Shown: positions 27,979 to 38,834 of the stretch, one piece after another
Layout: every line of letters begins with the position of its first letter
How positions within the stretch are numbered: position 1 is the stretch's first letter
Assembly (NCBI RefSeq): GCF_026239655.1
Contig: NZ_JAPIVO010000002.1
Span: 248,001-312,000 of the forward strand
Direction of reading: 5' to 3'
Source: Pedobacter sp. MR2016-24
GTDB lineage: Bacteria > Bacteroidota > Bacteroidia > Sphingobacteriales > Sphingobacteriaceae
DNA: 64,000 nucleotides
Translations under genes and position numbers: made by a program
The notes under the pieces: model-generated
Databases searched by the model: none
Told to the model about the DNA's origin: nothing
The model's input: the letters and a program-made list of their open reading frames with translations, nothing else

Positions 27979-29631
27979 ATGATACAAACGACCGACCTGC
28001 TGATAAGTATATTTTATATTGCCGCGATTTTACTGATCGGATTGTGGGTAGGTATCCGCCACCGCCGCAAAAGTAAAGCAGGTGCTGCCAGCCAGTATTT
28101 CCTGGCCGGTAAATCACTCCGCTGGCCCGCAATTGGCCTGGCTTTATTCGCGACCAACATCTCTACCGTACACCTGGTCAGCCTTGCACAAAGTGGTTTT
28201 GACACGGGGCTGCTCAACGGAAATTTTGAATGGATGGCTGCTTTTACCCTCATCCTGCTGGCCTTGTTTTTTGTTCCTTTTTATATCAAGTCCGGCGTAG
28301 CTACCCTGCCCGATTTCCTCGAGAAAAGATATGACAGGTCCAGTCGCGACTGGCTAACCTTCGTTTCCATCCTTTCGGCCATCATTATCCATATTGCTTT
28401 TTCCATGCTGGCCGGGGGGATAGTGCTCAAGACACTCTTCGGTGTTAACCTCTATATCAGCGTCATTGTGATCTGCCTCATTACCGCAATTTATACCATT
28501 GTTGGCGGCTTAAAAGCAGTAGTGGTGACCGAGTCTATTCAGACCATCGTGCTGCTTACCGGTGCAACTGTCATCTGCGTAGCTACCTATCACCGCATGA
28601 ATGGATGGCAAGCCATGCTCGATGTGCTTACACAAACAAATCACAGGGATAAACTCCATATGCTGCGGCCACACGGTGATCCTGGAGGCATGCCCTGGTA
28701 CGCTGTGTTTTTAGGTTATCCAGTACTTGGCATCTGGTACTGGTGTGCTGATCAGACCATCGTTCAGCGGGTACTTGGTGCTAAAGATGAAAACCATGCC
28801 CGTGTAGGCGTGCTCTTCTGCGGATTTATCAAAATCCTGCCGGTATTTATTTTTATCCTGCCCGGCCTTTTCGCCTATACGTTGGCGCAGTCCGGAAAAT
28901 TAGACCTCTCTGCAATTACGACCATGAGCGCGACAGGTGAAGCGGTGGTAGACAGTAAAGGAATTTATACACTGATGATTACCCAATTGCTGCCCAGCGG
29001 TTTAATCGGTGTGCTTGTCGCTGCATTGCTTTCCGGTTTAATGAGCCAGGTATCCGGTGCACTGAATTCCATTTCTACCATGGTCAGCTACGATATTTAC
29101 GCCCGCTATAAACCCGGAATGAGCGATCAGCAGCTGGTCAGGGTCGGCAAGATTGCTGCGGGTATAGCCCTGGTGTTCTCGCTTTTCTTACTTCCGCTGC
29201 TCAATCAGTATGAAAGTATCTTCAACGGATTAAATGATATCATTGCACATATTGCTCCTCCGATCACCTGTGTATTTTTACTTGGTGTGTTCTGGAAAAA
29301 AGCTTCTGCTGCGTCGGCCAGACTCACTTTATGGTTAGGGTCTGGTCTCGGCGCGGCTGTCTTTATTATCAATAAAACCTTTAGCCATACGGTAATGGCC
29401 CAGATTCCTTTTCTGATGGTAGCTTTTTATCTTTTCTGTGCCTGCCTGGTTTTGCAAGTGATCTTTTCCTATATATATCCTGTGCAGCATAGCAAAGAAA
29501 GCAGCACACTGTACTGGACTTCCTTTCGTGAACCCTTGCAATCACCCGGATGGAAAAGTATTGGCAATTACAAAGTACTGTCGCTCTTGCTTTTCCTGGT
29601 CATGGCCACCCTGTTTTATATTTTTAAATAG
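27979..29631 (+). CDS. Sodium:solute symporter (SSS family), probable fucose/fucoside uptake
   Basis: A 550-residue inner-membrane symporter with ~14 membrane segments. SGLT-type signatures include SQYFLAGKSLRWPAIGLALFATNISTV, TLPDFLEKRYDRSSRDW and the late SALSS-like stretch GLMSQVSGALNSISTMVSYDIY. This family imports sugars with Na+. Embedded between the dehydratase and the SDR (30 and 18 bp gaps), it most likely moves L-fucose or a small fucoside from periplasm to cytoplasm, instead of the FucP MFS permease. Confidence 0.92.
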   Translation: MIQTTDLLISIFYIAAILLIGLWVGIRHRRKSKAGAASQYFLAGKSLRWPAIGLALFATNISTVHLVSLAQSGFDTGLLNGNFEWMAAFTLILLALFFVPFYIKSGVATLPDFLEKRYDRSSRDWLTFVSILSAIIIHIAFSMLAGGIVLKTLFGVNLYISVIVICLITAIYTIVGGLKAVVVTESIQTIVLLTGATVICVATYHRMNGWQAMLDVLTQTNHRDKLHMLRPHGDPGGMPWYAVFLGYPVLGIWYWCADQTIVQRVLGAKDENHARVGVLFCGFIKILPVFIFILPGLFAYTLAQSGKLDLSAITTMSATGEAVVDSKGIYTLMITQLLPSGLIGVLVAALLSGLMSQVSGALNSISTMVSYDIYARYKPGMSDQQLVRVGKIAAGIALVFSLFLLPLLNQYESIFNGLNDIIAHIAPPITCVFLLGVFWKKASAASARLTLWLGSGLGAAVFIINKTFSHTVMAQIPFLMVAFYLFCACLVLQVIFSYIYPVQHSKESSTLYWTSFREPLQSPGWKSIGNYKVLSLLLFLVMATLFYIFK

Positions 29632-29649
29632 CTCCCAAATATTCCAATC

Positions 29650-30420
29650 ATGTTACTAAAAGATAAAGTTATATTCCTTACAGGCGGGTCAAAAGGCATA
29701 GGTTTTGAATGTGCTAAAAAGTATGCTGAAGCCGGTGCCAAAGTAATGATTGTATCTAATGATGCCCCTTCTTTGGCAACGGCCCTTTCCGAACTGGGGG
29801 AGAGCCATAGTGCTGTATTCTGTGATATCTCCAATGCTGAAGACGTAGCCAATGCCATTGATTATACGCTCCTGACCTATGGAAAGATAGACGTGATCCA
29901 TAACAATGCAGGGATTGCCCATCCTTCTAAACCACTTCATGAAACCGGGGCGGATGAATGGGATCACTTATTTAATACCAACCTCAAAGGGATTTACCAT
30001 ACCACAAAATCTGGCCTCAACGCATTAATTCATTCTCAAGGTTGTATATTGAACACCAGTAGTCTTGTAGGAGAAATAGGGCAGGAGAACCATGCCGTCT
30101 ATGCTGCAACTAAGGGCGCGGTGAATGCCCTGACCAAGTCGATGGCTCTCGATTATGCCAGACACAAAATCAGGGTGAACGCGGTTGCGCCTGCCGGGGT
30201 GTGGACGCAAATGCTGGAGGACTGGGGCAGGGAGCAGGACGATGTGGCCGGAATCAGGAAATATCTCGACGGCATCCATGCATTAGGTTACTGCCCTTCG
30301 GGCGATGTGATTGCCGACGTCTGTGTTTTCCTGGTCTCCTCACAAGCCAGATTTATCACCGGTGTGATCATGCCCGTTAGTGGCGGTGCAGAGCTGGGTT
30401 ACAGAAGAACAAATGAATAA
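29650..30420 (+). CDS. SDR oxidoreductase, probable fucose-pathway dehydrogenase
   Basis: A 256-residue classical short-chain dehydrogenase. Seen: cofactor motif TGGSKGIG, the NNAG motif, catalytic Ser (NTSSLVG), Y-x3-K in YAATKGAVNALTKSMA, and the C-terminal FITGVIMPVSGG. In this context it should oxidise L-fucose to the lactone or act on 2-keto-3-deoxy-L-fuconate; the sequence does not decide between these. The Asn after the second strand (IVSND) does not exclude NAD over NADP. It lies 18 bp before the GH95 gene. Confidence 0.88.
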   Translation: MLLKDKVIFLTGGSKGIGFECAKKYAEAGAKVMIVSNDAPSLATALSELGESHSAVFCDISNAEDVANAIDYTLLTYGKIDVIHNNAGIAHPSKPLHETGADEWDHLFNTNLKGIYHTTKSGLNALIHSQGCILNTSSLVGEIGQENHAVYAATKGAVNALTKSMALDYARHKIRVNAVAPAGVWTQMLEDWGREQDDVAGIRKYLDGIHALGYCPSGDVIADVCVFLVSSQARFITGVIMPVSGGAELGYRRTNE

Positions 30421-30438
30421 CCATATATAAACACACAA

Positions 30439-32784
30439 ATGAACATGTTGAAGAAATTTTTCCTCTTTTCTACCTTGCTGATTCCCTTATTTACTATTCA
30501 TAGTTACGCACAGCAGCCCTTAAAACTCTGGTATAACCAGCCCGCAAAAATATGGGAAGAAACACTGCCTTTAGGGAATGGCCGCTTAGGCATGATGCCC
30601 GATGGAGGAGTGCTCACCGAGAAAGTAGTCTTAAATGATATCACCCTATGGTCGGGCGCACCCCAGGATGCCAATAACTATAACGCCTATAAAAGTCTGC
30701 CGCAAATCAGGAAACTCATTCTGGAAGGTAAAAACGATGAGGCGCAGGATTTGGTTAACCGCGACTTTATCTGTACTGGTCCCGGTTCCGGCGGCGTGAA
30801 CTACGGCTGTTTTCAGTTACTCGGCGATCTGCAGCTCGATTTTAGCTATCCCGGCATCGCTGCTGGAGCCGTTAAAGCAGAAAAATATTACCGAGAACTT
30901 TCCCTGAATGATGCCATCGCTAAAAGCGTTTATACTGTTAACGGAGTAACCTATACCAGGGAATACCTGACCAGCTTTGATGACGATGTGAGCATTATCC
31001 GCCTAACCGCTGATAAAGCCGGACAGCTGAATTTCAAAATATCTTTGTCGCGCCCCGAAAGATCACAAACCAGCGTTTCCGGACAGGAATTACAATTGTC
31101 TGGTCAGCTTGACAATGGCATTGACGGTAAAGGTATGCGCTATCTCAGTAAAGTGAAACCCCTGTTAACCGGCGGTACCTTAAGCACAGATCAAAATTCA
31201 CTCGTTGTGAAAAATGCGAGTGCTGTCCTCCTTTTTATTGCTTCCGGTACCGATTTCAAAAACAAGGACTTCATCGCCAAAACTACACAGCAGTTAAATG
31301 CCGCAGTGAAAAAGAACTTCACCCTGCAAAGACAGAACCACATCAGGAATTACCAGAAAATGTTTAACAGGCTTAGTCTGAACATAGGTGATAACCTGAT
31401 AACAAGTGTAGCCACAGATCAGCGACTCACAAATTTCCATGCCAATCCTAAAGCAGATCCGGGCTTTCCCGTTTTGTTTTATCAGTATGGCCGTTACCTC
31501 AGCATCAGCAGTACACGCGTCGGTCTATTGCCACCAAACCTGCAGGGACTCTGGGCAAATCAGATCCATACCCCCTGGAACGGCGATTATCACCTCGATG
31601 TGAATATCCAGATGAACCAGTGGCCCGTAGAGGTCAGCAATTTATCAGAATTAAACCTGCCCCTTGCAGCGCTTGTAAGCGGAATGGTTAAACCCGGAGA
31701 ACGTACGGCAAAAGCCTATTACAATGCCGATGGCTGGATTGCACATGTAATTACCAATGTATGGGGATTTACAGAGCCCGGTGAAAGTGCTTCCTGGGGG
31801 GCTTCCAATGCAGGTTCTGGTTGGTTATGTAATAATTTGTGGGATCATTATGCCTTCAGCAATGACAAAAACTATCTGAAAAGCATTTACCCGATTTTAA
31901 AAGGATCTGCACAGTTTTACAGCAGTGCGCTGATTAAAGATCCGGAAACAAACTGGCTCGTTACGGCACCATCGGTGTCGCCCGAAAATACATTTTACCT
32001 GCCAAACGGTAAAACCGCAAGTATCTCTATGGGGCCGACTATCGATAACCAGATTGTGCGTGAATTATTTACCAATGTGATCAATGCCTCAGCAACATTA
32101 GGCCTTGATGCTACCTTCAGAGCAGAATTAAAAGAAAAACTGAAATCCGTTCCGCCAGCTGGTGTGATCAGCAAAGACGGCAGAATTCAGGAGTGGATTA
32201 AAGACTACAAAGAAACAGAACTGCAGCACAGGCATATTTCCCATTTATATGGCTTATATCCGGCAGCATTAATTACCACCAGTGAAACACCCGCACTTGC
32301 CGAAGCTGCAAAAAAGTCCCTCGAGGTAAGAGGAAACGATGGACCGAGCTGGTCTATCGCTTACAAACTCCTGTTCTGGGCCAGGCTGCATGATGGTGAA
32401 CGTTCCTATAAACTGCTGACAGAATTATTAAAACCTACCACAAAAACAGACATTAACTATGGTGCTGGTGGCGGGATCTACCCGAACCTGTTATCCGCCG
32501 GTCCCCCTTTCCAGATTGACGGTAATTTTGGAGGTACTGCCGGGATTGCAGAAATGCTGATTCAGAGTCATGAAGGCTATATCGAATTACTCCCTGCTAT
32601 ACCAGAAAACTGGAAGGCTACCGGTACGGTAAAAGGTTTAAGAGCAAGAGGCAATTTTACCATAGATATGAGCTGGAAAAATGGTAAGATTGTGAACTAC
32701 AAAGTCGTTTCTTCCAACCCGCGAAAAGTGAAAATGAAGATCAATGGAGAACTGAAAGAAGTCATGGCTGGTAAAGCTTTATAA
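30439..32784 (+). CDS. GH95-family alpha-L-fucosidase
   Basis: A 781-residue periplasmic or surface glycoside hydrolase; signal peptide ends near HSYAQQ. The N-terminal super-sandwich domain opens [22 protein letters not shown], diagnostic of GH95. The (alpha/alpha)6 barrel carries [17 protein letters not shown], with the paired Asn that assist catalysis, [10 protein letters not shown], with the likely general-acid Glu, and [17 protein letters not shown], with the Asp that pairs with them. GH95 is an inverting enzyme acting mainly on alpha-1,2-fucose, as in xyloglucan side chains or mucin/milk glycans; some members are alpha-L-galactosidases. Length is normal. Confidence 0.95.
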   Translation: MNMLKKFFLFSTLLIPLFTIHSYAQQPLKLWYNQPAKIWEETLPLGNGRLGMMPDGGVLTEKVVLNDITLWSGAPQDANNYNAYKSLPQIRKLILEGKNDEAQDLVNRDFICTGPGSGGVNYGCFQLLGDLQLDFSYPGIAAGAVKAEKYYRELSLNDAIAKSVYTVNGVTYTREYLTSFDDDVSIIRLTADKAGQLNFKISLSRPERSQTSVSGQELQLSGQLDNGIDGKGMRYLSKVKPLLTGGTLSTDQNSLVVKNASAVLLFIASGTDFKNKDFIAKTTQQLNAAVKKNFTLQRQNHIRNYQKMFNRLSLNIGDNLITSVATDQRLTNFHANPKADPGFPVLFYQYGRYLSISSTRVGLLPPNLQGLWANQIHTPWNGDYHLDVNIQMNQWPVEVSNLSELNLPLAALVSGMVKPGERTAKAYYNADGWIAHVITNVWGFTEPGESASWGASNAGSGWLCNNLWDHYAFSNDKNYLKSIYPILKGSAQFYSSALIKDPETNWLVTAPSVSPENTFYLPNGKTASISMGPTIDNQIVRELFTNVINASATLGLDATFRAELKEKLKSVPPAGVISKDGRIQEWIKDYKETELQHRHISHLYGLYPAALITTSETPALAEAAKKSLEVRGNDGPSWSIAYKLLFWARLHDGERSYKLLTELLKPTTKTDINYGAGGGIYPNLLSAGPPFQIDGNFGGTAGIAEMLIQSHEGYIELLPAIPENWKATGTVKGLRARGNFTIDMSWKNGKIVNYKVVSSNPRKVKMKINGELKEVMAGKAL

Positions 32785-32792
32785 AAAATATA

Positions 32793-34784
32793 ATGAATTA
32801 CAAGATGATGAATTTATTTAAAATGAGTGCGATTCTACCAGTTTTACTGGCAGGAAGCCTACAGGCTAAAGTCAAATTGCCCACTGTATTTAGCGACCAT
32901 ATGGTGTTGCAACAGCAAAGCAATGTGGGTGTATGGGGTTGGGCAGATCCGGGGAAGACCATTGAAGTGACCAATACCTGGAGCAAGAAATCCTATAAAG
33001 TGAAAGCAGGGAGTGCCGGCGACTGGAAAATCAGTATGGCTACACCTAGTTTTGGTGGTCCCTATGCCATTACCATTTCTGATGGAGAGCAAACGGTCTT
33101 AAAAGATATCCTGATAGGTGAAGTATGGGTATGTTCAGGCCAATCCAATATGGAGATGCCTTTAGCCGGCTGGGGGAAAATTGACAATTACCAGGAAGAG
33201 ATCAAAGCCGCAAATTATCCTAACATCAGGTTGCTGCAGGCGGTACATGTAACCAGTAATATTCCACTGCAAGATGCAAAAGTAACCAACAACGGCTGGA
33301 CGGTTTGTAACCCGGAATATGTAGCGGAGTTCTCTTCCACGGCCTACTTTTTTGCGCGGGAAGTATTTCAAAAAACAGGGATTCCTATTGGCCTGATTCA
33401 CACTTCATGGGGCGGGACGATCGCTGAGGCATGGACCAGCAGGAATACGCTGAAAAATATGGCCGACTTTGCCGAGGCCAGTGCCGCAATTGAGAACGAA
33501 GCAAAAGTCAATGATAGTCGTACAGATGCCCAAAAGATAGCCGAATGGCAAAACCTGATTCTCAAAAAAGATGCAGGATACACCAATGGGAAACCATCAT
33601 GGGCAGCTGTGTCTGTAGACGATAAATCATGGAAACATATGGCGCTGCCTGTGTTATGGGAAGAAGCTGGTCTGCCGGATTTTGACGGGATCGTCTATTT
33701 CAGAAAAACTGTTACCATCCCCGCTTCCTGGGCAGGAAAATCCGTGACCCTTAATCTGGGCGCTATAGACGATGATGATATTACTTTTTTAGACGGTGAA
33801 AAGATTGGCGAAACCACTGGATATAATGTGCCCCGGGTTTACCAGATTCCCGGAGATAAAGTAAAAGCAGGAACACACGTGCTCACTGTCCGGGTATTTG
33901 ACGGCAGCGGTGGCGGTGGGATTTACGGAGAGAAAGATGTACTGTCACTAAAATCTGCCACAGGTGAGCAGATTTCTTTAGCTGGCGACTGGGCTTACCA
34001 GATCGGCATGAACCTGAAAGATGCAGGTCCTTCTCCCGCATCAAACCAAAGTGCCAACAGACCTACTGTTTTGTTCAATGCGATGATCAATCCTTATCTC
34101 AACTATACGATCCGTGGTGCCATCTGGTACCAGGGAGAAAGTAATGCCGATCGTGCGCAGCAGTACCAGACCCTTTTCCCGGCCATGATTCAGGACTGGA
34201 GAAAACACTGGAACCTCGGCGACTTCCCTTTTTACTTTGTACAGCTCGCCAATTATATGAAACCTGAAGCGCAGCCTGTACCTTCTGCCTGGGCAGAGTT
34301 GAGAGATGCACAACTGAAAACATTGACCCTGCCCAATACCGGCATGGCCGTTACGATTGACATCGGTAATCCTGCAGATATCCACCCTAAAAATAAACAG
34401 GAGGTTGGTCGCAGGTTAGCTTTAATTGCCCTTGCAAAAAATTATAAAAAAGATATTCCTTATTCGGGCCCGCTCTTTAGTGCTCAAAAAGTGGAAGGCA
34501 GTGTGATACGGTTGAGCTTTAAACATACCGAGGACGGTTTAAAAGCCAAAGACGGCGCTTTAAAAGGTTTTGCCATTGCAGGAGCCGATCAGCATTTTTA
34601 TTGGGCAACAGCTACCATAGCAGGCAACGAGGTAGTATTGAGCAGTCCGGATGTAAAAACACCTGTAGCTGTAAGATATGGCTGGGCAAATAGTCCCGGG
34701 TGCAACCTTTATAACGGTGCCGGCCTGCCTGCCAGTCCTTTCAGGACAGATACCTGGGCTGGTGTTACCGACGGCAAAAAGTAG
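32793..34784 (+). CDS. Sialate O-acetylesterase-type carbohydrate esterase
   Basis: A 663-residue secreted SGNH-type esterase; signal peptide ends near GSLQA. Block motifs: CSGQSNMEMPL (nucleophile Ser), HTSWGGTIAEAW (Gly/oxyanion), YQGESNAD and the D-x-H pair in DIGNPADIHPKNK. An inserted beta-sandwich (~250-400) is typical of this family in Bacteroidota. It would strip O-acetyl groups blocking glycosidases; despite the family name, plant and other acetylated glycans are common substrates. Starts 8 bp after the fucosidase stop. Confidence 0.92.
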   Translation: MNYKMMNLFKMSAILPVLLAGSLQAKVKLPTVFSDHMVLQQQSNVGVWGWADPGKTIEVTNTWSKKSYKVKAGSAGDWKISMATPSFGGPYAITISDGEQTVLKDILIGEVWVCSGQSNMEMPLAGWGKIDNYQEEIKAANYPNIRLLQAVHVTSNIPLQDAKVTNNGWTVCNPEYVAEFSSTAYFFAREVFQKTGIPIGLIHTSWGGTIAEAWTSRNTLKNMADFAEASAAIENEAKVNDSRTDAQKIAEWQNLILKKDAGYTNGKPSWAAVSVDDKSWKHMALPVLWEEAGLPDFDGIVYFRKTVTIPASWAGKSVTLNLGAIDDDDITFLDGEKIGETTGYNVPRVYQIPGDKVKAGTHVLTVRVFDGSGGGGIYGEKDVLSLKSATGEQISLAGDWAYQIGMNLKDAGPSPASNQSANRPTVLFNAMINPYLNYTIRGAIWYQGESNADRAQQYQTLFPAMIQDWRKHWNLGDFPFYFVQLANYMKPEAQPVPSAWAELRDAQLKTLTLPNTGMAVTIDIGNPADIHPKNKQEVGRRLALIALAKNYKKDIPYSGPLFSAQKVEGSVIRLSFKHTEDGLKAKDGALKGFAIAGADQHFYWATATIAGNEVVLSSPDVKTPVAVRYGWANSPGCNLYNGAGLPASPFRTDTWAGVTDGKK

Positions 34785-34844
34785 GAGATAAAAACAATTT
34801 ATACAGCCTTCCTGTTAGCCCTATCATTTGGTTATCCCGAGCGT

Positions 34845-35576
34845 ATGTATAAATTGTTTTTCCTTGTTCCCTTTTTATTCCTTTATCAGACTAGTTTCGC
34901 CCAGTTTACTGACAGTACCAATTACGTGGTCAATTACTCCTCCACAGGATCATTAAACAATACCAATGATGGCAAATCTTACCTGTTGAATAATGGATTG
35001 AAATTTGGTGTCAGGAAAAAGTCGGTCAGCCTCAATTTCAATAACAAATGGATTTACGGGAAGCAGAACAGGCAGCTGACCAATAACGATTTCTCCTCTT
35101 CATTAGATTTTAATCTTTATAAAACGCTGCCCCATTTCTTTTACTGGGGGCTCGTGAATTACAATACCAGCAAGTCTTTGAAAGTTAATAACCAATTACT
35201 TGCAGGGGCGGGTATTGCTTACAGTATTTACGACAGGGAAGATGCCTATCTCAATATCAGTGACGGCATCTTATTTGATAGCAGTGACCTTACGTTAGAT
35301 AACGAGATCAGGGACGTTTATCATACTTACAGAAACTCTTTGCGTTTATCCTTCAGGTTTGTGATCAGCAAGATTATCATTGTGAATAGTTCCTCTTACT
35401 TTCAAAGCTCATTCAGCAATGGGAGTGATTATATAATGAAATCTGATTCTTCTCTTGCTTTTAAAGTGAACAAATGGCTAAGTTTGACGACTGCTTTTAA
35501 TTTTAACAGGGTGGCCAGGACTGACAGGCAAAATTCGTTGCTGAGTTATGGGTTGAGTTTTGAAAGGTACTTCTAG
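34845..35576 (+). CDS. DUF481-like outer-membrane barrel protein
   Basis: A 243-residue protein with a signal peptide (ends SFAQF) and many amphipathic alternating strands ending in aromatic Tyr-Phe (LSFERYF), as expected of a small outer-membrane barrel. The pattern fits DUF481, a YdiY-like family of unknown function. It begins 60 bp after the esterase, so it could be the tail of the fucose operon or independent. No terminator is evident on either side. Confidence 0.75.
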   Translation: MYKLFFLVPFLFLYQTSFAQFTDSTNYVVNYSSTGSLNNTNDGKSYLLNNGLKFGVRKKSVSLNFNNKWIYGKQNRQLTNNDFSSSLDFNLYKTLPHFFYWGLVNYNTSKSLKVNNQLLAGAGIAYSIYDREDAYLNISDGILFDSSDLTLDNEIRDVYHTYRNSLRLSFRFVISKIIIVNSSSYFQSSFSNGSDYIMKSDSSLAFKVNKWLSLTTAFNFNRVARTDRQNSLLSYGLSFERYF

Positions 35577-35662
35577 CTTGATATTATTTGTGTATAAATA
35601 ACTTGTTGATATAGTTTGTTTTACACTCTTGAGTTCGGATGGATTTAGTGAATTTCGAATCA

Positions 35663-36703
35663 TTACAGAACCAACTTCTTCATCAACATATAGTGTTGCT
35701 TAGCAAATTCCTTACTATTTTTCACCTTAATATCATTTTCATCATCAGCAATATAAAACACATGTATCCCATTTTTATAGATATGTTTGAAGCTGATATA
35801 ATTTCTAACCCGCACTGACTGATCCTTCTTTTTATAAGATAGCATAACAGCGTGGAAGCTATTAGCGTCTTGCTCTACAACCTTAAAATTAAAAGGTTTT
35901 CCTGCAAGATAGCGCTTCATATCAAAATCAGATTCAGGAGCTTTGATCAATACCAGTTTAGCATCGTAAAAACTTTCAGACAGACTTGTCAGTTCTATTT
36001 TAAATAGCTTATTGTTTTTTGCGAGTGTTCCTGCTTTCAATTTATCAAAGGTGTCTTTATAAAAAGAGCCGTCTTCTGCTATTTCAAAGTTTTTTGGTAG
36101 AGTAGCAACCAACTTACCATAGGAATCAGGTAAATTATAACTTACAGTTGACGCATTTTGAGCTGTCTTCCAATCCGGATCTATTTTATAGTTTTTTGCG
36201 TAAACTTCGAATGCTTCAGTCTTAGTTTTAAGGTAAGCAGATTCGTCTTCTATTTCTTTTTTATATTCTGCCGCTGTCAGCTTCTGGTAATGAAGTACAA
36301 ATCTATTGTCATCGGATAAGGTCCCCAGAAAATTAAAATTGATCTGAAGGGATGCTCCGCTAATGGATATATCGGTAATAGTGTCTATCAATTTGCCAGC
36401 ATCGCTCTCTTCTTCGGCATCAAAACGACGATAACTGAAGGATTGGAGTGTATCTATTTGTATATCTCTTTTTGTAGGAAAATCAAGATGAAACGAATTA
36501 CCATCTTTAATGACGTACTGAAAATCAGTCAGTAAATCTGAAATATAATCAGGAGTAGCCCCATGCATCGGCTCCTTGTTTTTTTTGTTAAAAGTAGTAG
36601 CTTTCCAGTAAGTCTTTTCCTGGCTACAGCCAGCTGTAGAAAAAAGAACGCTTAGGATAAAAACAAGTCCAGTTAGATTTTTAGAGAGGATTAATTTTTG
36701 CAT
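35663..36703 (-). CDS. Putative lipoprotein of unknown function
   Basis: A 346-residue protein with a signal peptide and lipobox (STAGCSQEK). Charged and lysine-rich (KEIEDESAYLKTKTEAFEVYAKNYKIDPDW), with no domain I recognise. AT-rich relative to the locus to its left. It faces the DUF481 gene (convergent) and lies 62 bp after the next unknown gene on the same strand, so the pair may be co-transcribed. Confidence 0.7.
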   Translation of the reverse strand: MQKLILSKNLTGLVFILSVLFSTAGCSQEKTYWKATTFNKKNKEPMHGATPDYISDLLTDFQYVIKDGNSFHLDFPTKRDIQIDTLQSFSYRRFDAEEESDAGKLIDTITDISISGASLQINFNFLGTLSDDNRFVLHYQKLTAAEYKKEIEDESAYLKTKTEAFEVYAKNYKIDPDWKTAQNASTVSYNLPDSYGKLVATLPKNFEIAEDGSFYKDTFDKLKAGTLAKNNKLFKIELTSLSESFYDAKLVLIKAPESDFDMKRYLAGKPFNFKVVEQDANSFHAVMLSYKKKDQSVRVRNYISFKHIYKNGIHVFYIADDENDIKVKNSKEFAKQHYMLMKKLVL

Positions 36704-36765
36704 GAATTGAATATCTACGATTCTTAATCAAATATCTTGCCTTAAAATTTAATCTGAGTAATTTC

Positions 36766-37278
36766 TTACTTCACCTCCTTCAAAGGCCTCCGCAAAAAGA
36801 AGTACTCCCCCATATGCTCCTGGTACTCCTTAAAACTGTCAGAACTATTGATCCCTTCAGGAATGACCTTAAACTCCTCAGGAGTGATATACTTCCAGGT
36901 TACGCCATTAGACTCTTCGAGAGAAAGAACCTCAATAGGAAAGTTCATGACAAATTCATTCAGGAATTCTTCCTTCCCGGCTGTCCATTGTGTGGTGCTG
37001 CCCAGATTGCGTGGCCAGACATAGAGTTTATGGGCTTCGAGTATCTTTCCGTTTTCATCGATAAAAGAAGATTGCTTCAGGATCAGGTCGCTCAGTTTAA
37101 CATGAATCACATCGCCTTCAAATTCGCTATCTTTTTCGATAATAGCGATAGCTTCAGCGCTAAAATAGGGTACACTAGCACCTTCTTCCTGAACTATTGT
37201 CAGTGCGCCGGTAAAAACATATTTCCCTTTTTTTAATAAGTTGATACTGTGACCTGTTTTATCTACTGCTATCGCCAT
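36766..37278 (-). CDS. Hypothetical cytoplasmic protein
   Basis: A 170-residue protein without signal peptide or membrane helix; mixed alpha/beta with WTAGKEEFLNEFVMNFP and a C-terminal acidic region. I do not recognise the family. Divergent from NDH-2 across 135 bp. Confidence 0.7.
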   Translation of the reverse strand: MAIAVDKTGHSINLLKKGKYVFTGALTIVQEEGASVPYFSAEAIAIIEKDSEFEGDVIHVKLSDLILKQSSFIDENGKILEAHKLYVWPRNLGSTTQWTAGKEEFLNEFVMNFPIEVLSLEESNGVTWKYITPEEFKVIPEGINSSDSFKEYQEHMGEYFFLRRPLKEVK

Positions 37279-37413
37279 GTTTAAATCTTATTTGGTAAAA
37301 CTACTCAATAATCGGGCTTAAAATTGGAAATTGATGACAAAAGATCATCAGAATTAATAAACCTTGCATATTTTTTGCTGTTGTTGAGATAGATTATAAG
37401 AATCATTTGACAA

Positions 37414-38718
37414 ATGAATATTGACAAAAAAAAACTAGTTATTGTTGGTGGTGGCTTTGCAGGTGTAAACCTGGCGAAAAAATTAGCTGACAACGACGCT
37501 TTTGAGATCATACTGGTCGACAAAAATAACTATAACTTCTTTCCTCCGCTAATTTATCAGGTGGCTACGGGTTACCTGGAAACTTCTAATATCAGCTATC
37601 CCTTCCGCAAGCTTTTCCGTGGTAAAAAGAACTTTACGTTCAGGATGGGCGAACTGGAAGAAGTAGTGCCTGCAGAGAAAAAACTGATCCTCTCTACGGG
37701 AGAAATCAGCTATGATTACCTGGTATTTGCGACGGGATGTATCACGAATTACTTCGGAATGGAAAGTGTTCAGGAAAACTCCATCCCGATGAAAACGGTA
37801 TCTGATGCACTATCCATGCGGAATACTTTGCTGGAGAGATTGGAACAGGCCTCGAGGGAAACTGATCCGGCTATCCGCAAAAAACTGCTGACGGTAGTAG
37901 TTGCCGGGGGCGGACCAACGGGAGTAGAGATTTCGGGGATGTTTGCGGAGATGAAGAAAAATATCATCGCCAAAGATTATCCGGAATTGAAAGGTGCGAA
38001 TGGTGGAATCTTTCTGGTAGATGGCTTAAAGTCTGTACTGGCACCAATGAGCGAGAAATCGCAGAAATATACGCATGACATGCTGACTAAGATGGGTGTG
38101 CAGATCAGGCTGAATAGCATGGTGAAAGATTTTATTGATGATACGGTACATTTTGCAAATGGCGATACGATAGAAACCAAAAACCTGATCTGGGCAGCGG
38201 GCGTAACGGCAATCGTTTTTAAGGGTTTACCGGAAGAGGCGTATGGAAGAGGCAAAAGAATGGTGGTTGATGCGTATAATAAGGTAATTGGTCAGGAAGA
38301 TATCTATGCAATTGGGGATACGTGTTTGCAGACTACGGATGCAGCTTTTCCACAAGGGCACCCGCAGGTAGCACAGGTAGCGATACAGCAGGGACAGAAT
38401 TTAGGAAAGAACCTGCTTAAAGCTTTGCGCAACGAAACGCCGGCACCTTTTAAATACCATGATAAAGGTTCAATGGCAATCATCGGCAGGAACAAAGCTG
38501 TGGCGGAATTACCTAAGCCTAAGCTATTCTTTAGTGGTTTTATCGCCTGGGTAATGTGGTTGTTTATCCACCTTTTATCGCTGATCAATTACAGAAACAG
38601 GATCAAAACCTTGTACAACTGGACAATTGCTTATTTTACAAAGGATCAGGCATTGCGATTCATTGTACGCCCGGCAGCAAGAAAAGAGAGAAAGACACTG
38701 GAAACGCAAAAGGTATAG
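37414..38718 (+). CDS. ndh: Type II NADH:quinone oxidoreductase (NDH-2)
   Basis: A 434-residue single-subunit flavoprotein passing electrons from NADH to quinone without pumping protons. The first Rossmann fold has VIVGGGFAGVNLAKKL (FAD) and the second VVVAGGGPTGVEISGMFAEM (NADH). NYNFFPPLIYQVATG and YAIGDTCLQT mark the active site and FAD tail. The C-terminal amphipathic/hydrophobic stretch FSGFIAWVMWLFIHLLSLINY anchors it to the inner membrane. It lies 116 bp before cydAB, giving a compact NADH-to-oxygen chain. Confidence 0.94.
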   Translation: MNIDKKKLVIVGGGFAGVNLAKKLADNDAFEIILVDKNNYNFFPPLIYQVATGYLETSNISYPFRKLFRGKKNFTFRMGELEEVVPAEKKLILSTGEISYDYLVFATGCITNYFGMESVQENSIPMKTVSDALSMRNTLLERLEQASRETDPAIRKKLLTVVVAGGGPTGVEISGMFAEMKKNIIAKDYPELKGANGGIFLVDGLKSVLAPMSEKSQKYTHDMLTKMGVQIRLNSMVKDFIDDTVHFANGDTIETKNLIWAAGVTAIVFKGLPEEAYGRGKRMVVDAYNKVIGQEDIYAIGDTCLQTTDAAFPQGHPQVAQVAIQQGQNLGKNLLKALRNETPAPFKYHDKGSMAIIGRNKAVAELPKPKLFFSGFIAWVMWLFIHLLSLINYRNRIKTLYNWTIAYFTKDQALRFIVRPAARKERKTLETQKV

Positions 38719-38834
38719 CGAAAAAAGAAGACATAACGGTAAGCTGAGGCAGGAGACCTGAAATTTACAATTCTAAGGCAAATTATATTTGGTTAGACTG
38801 GGCAGGGTAGTGTTTAACTATTACATTTGTTTTT

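Noticed and set aside
38822..38829. TACATTTG as a cydA promoter
   Set aside because: Perfect -7-like box, but no TTTG element at the right distance and only 5 bp before the ATG; would need a leaderless transcript.
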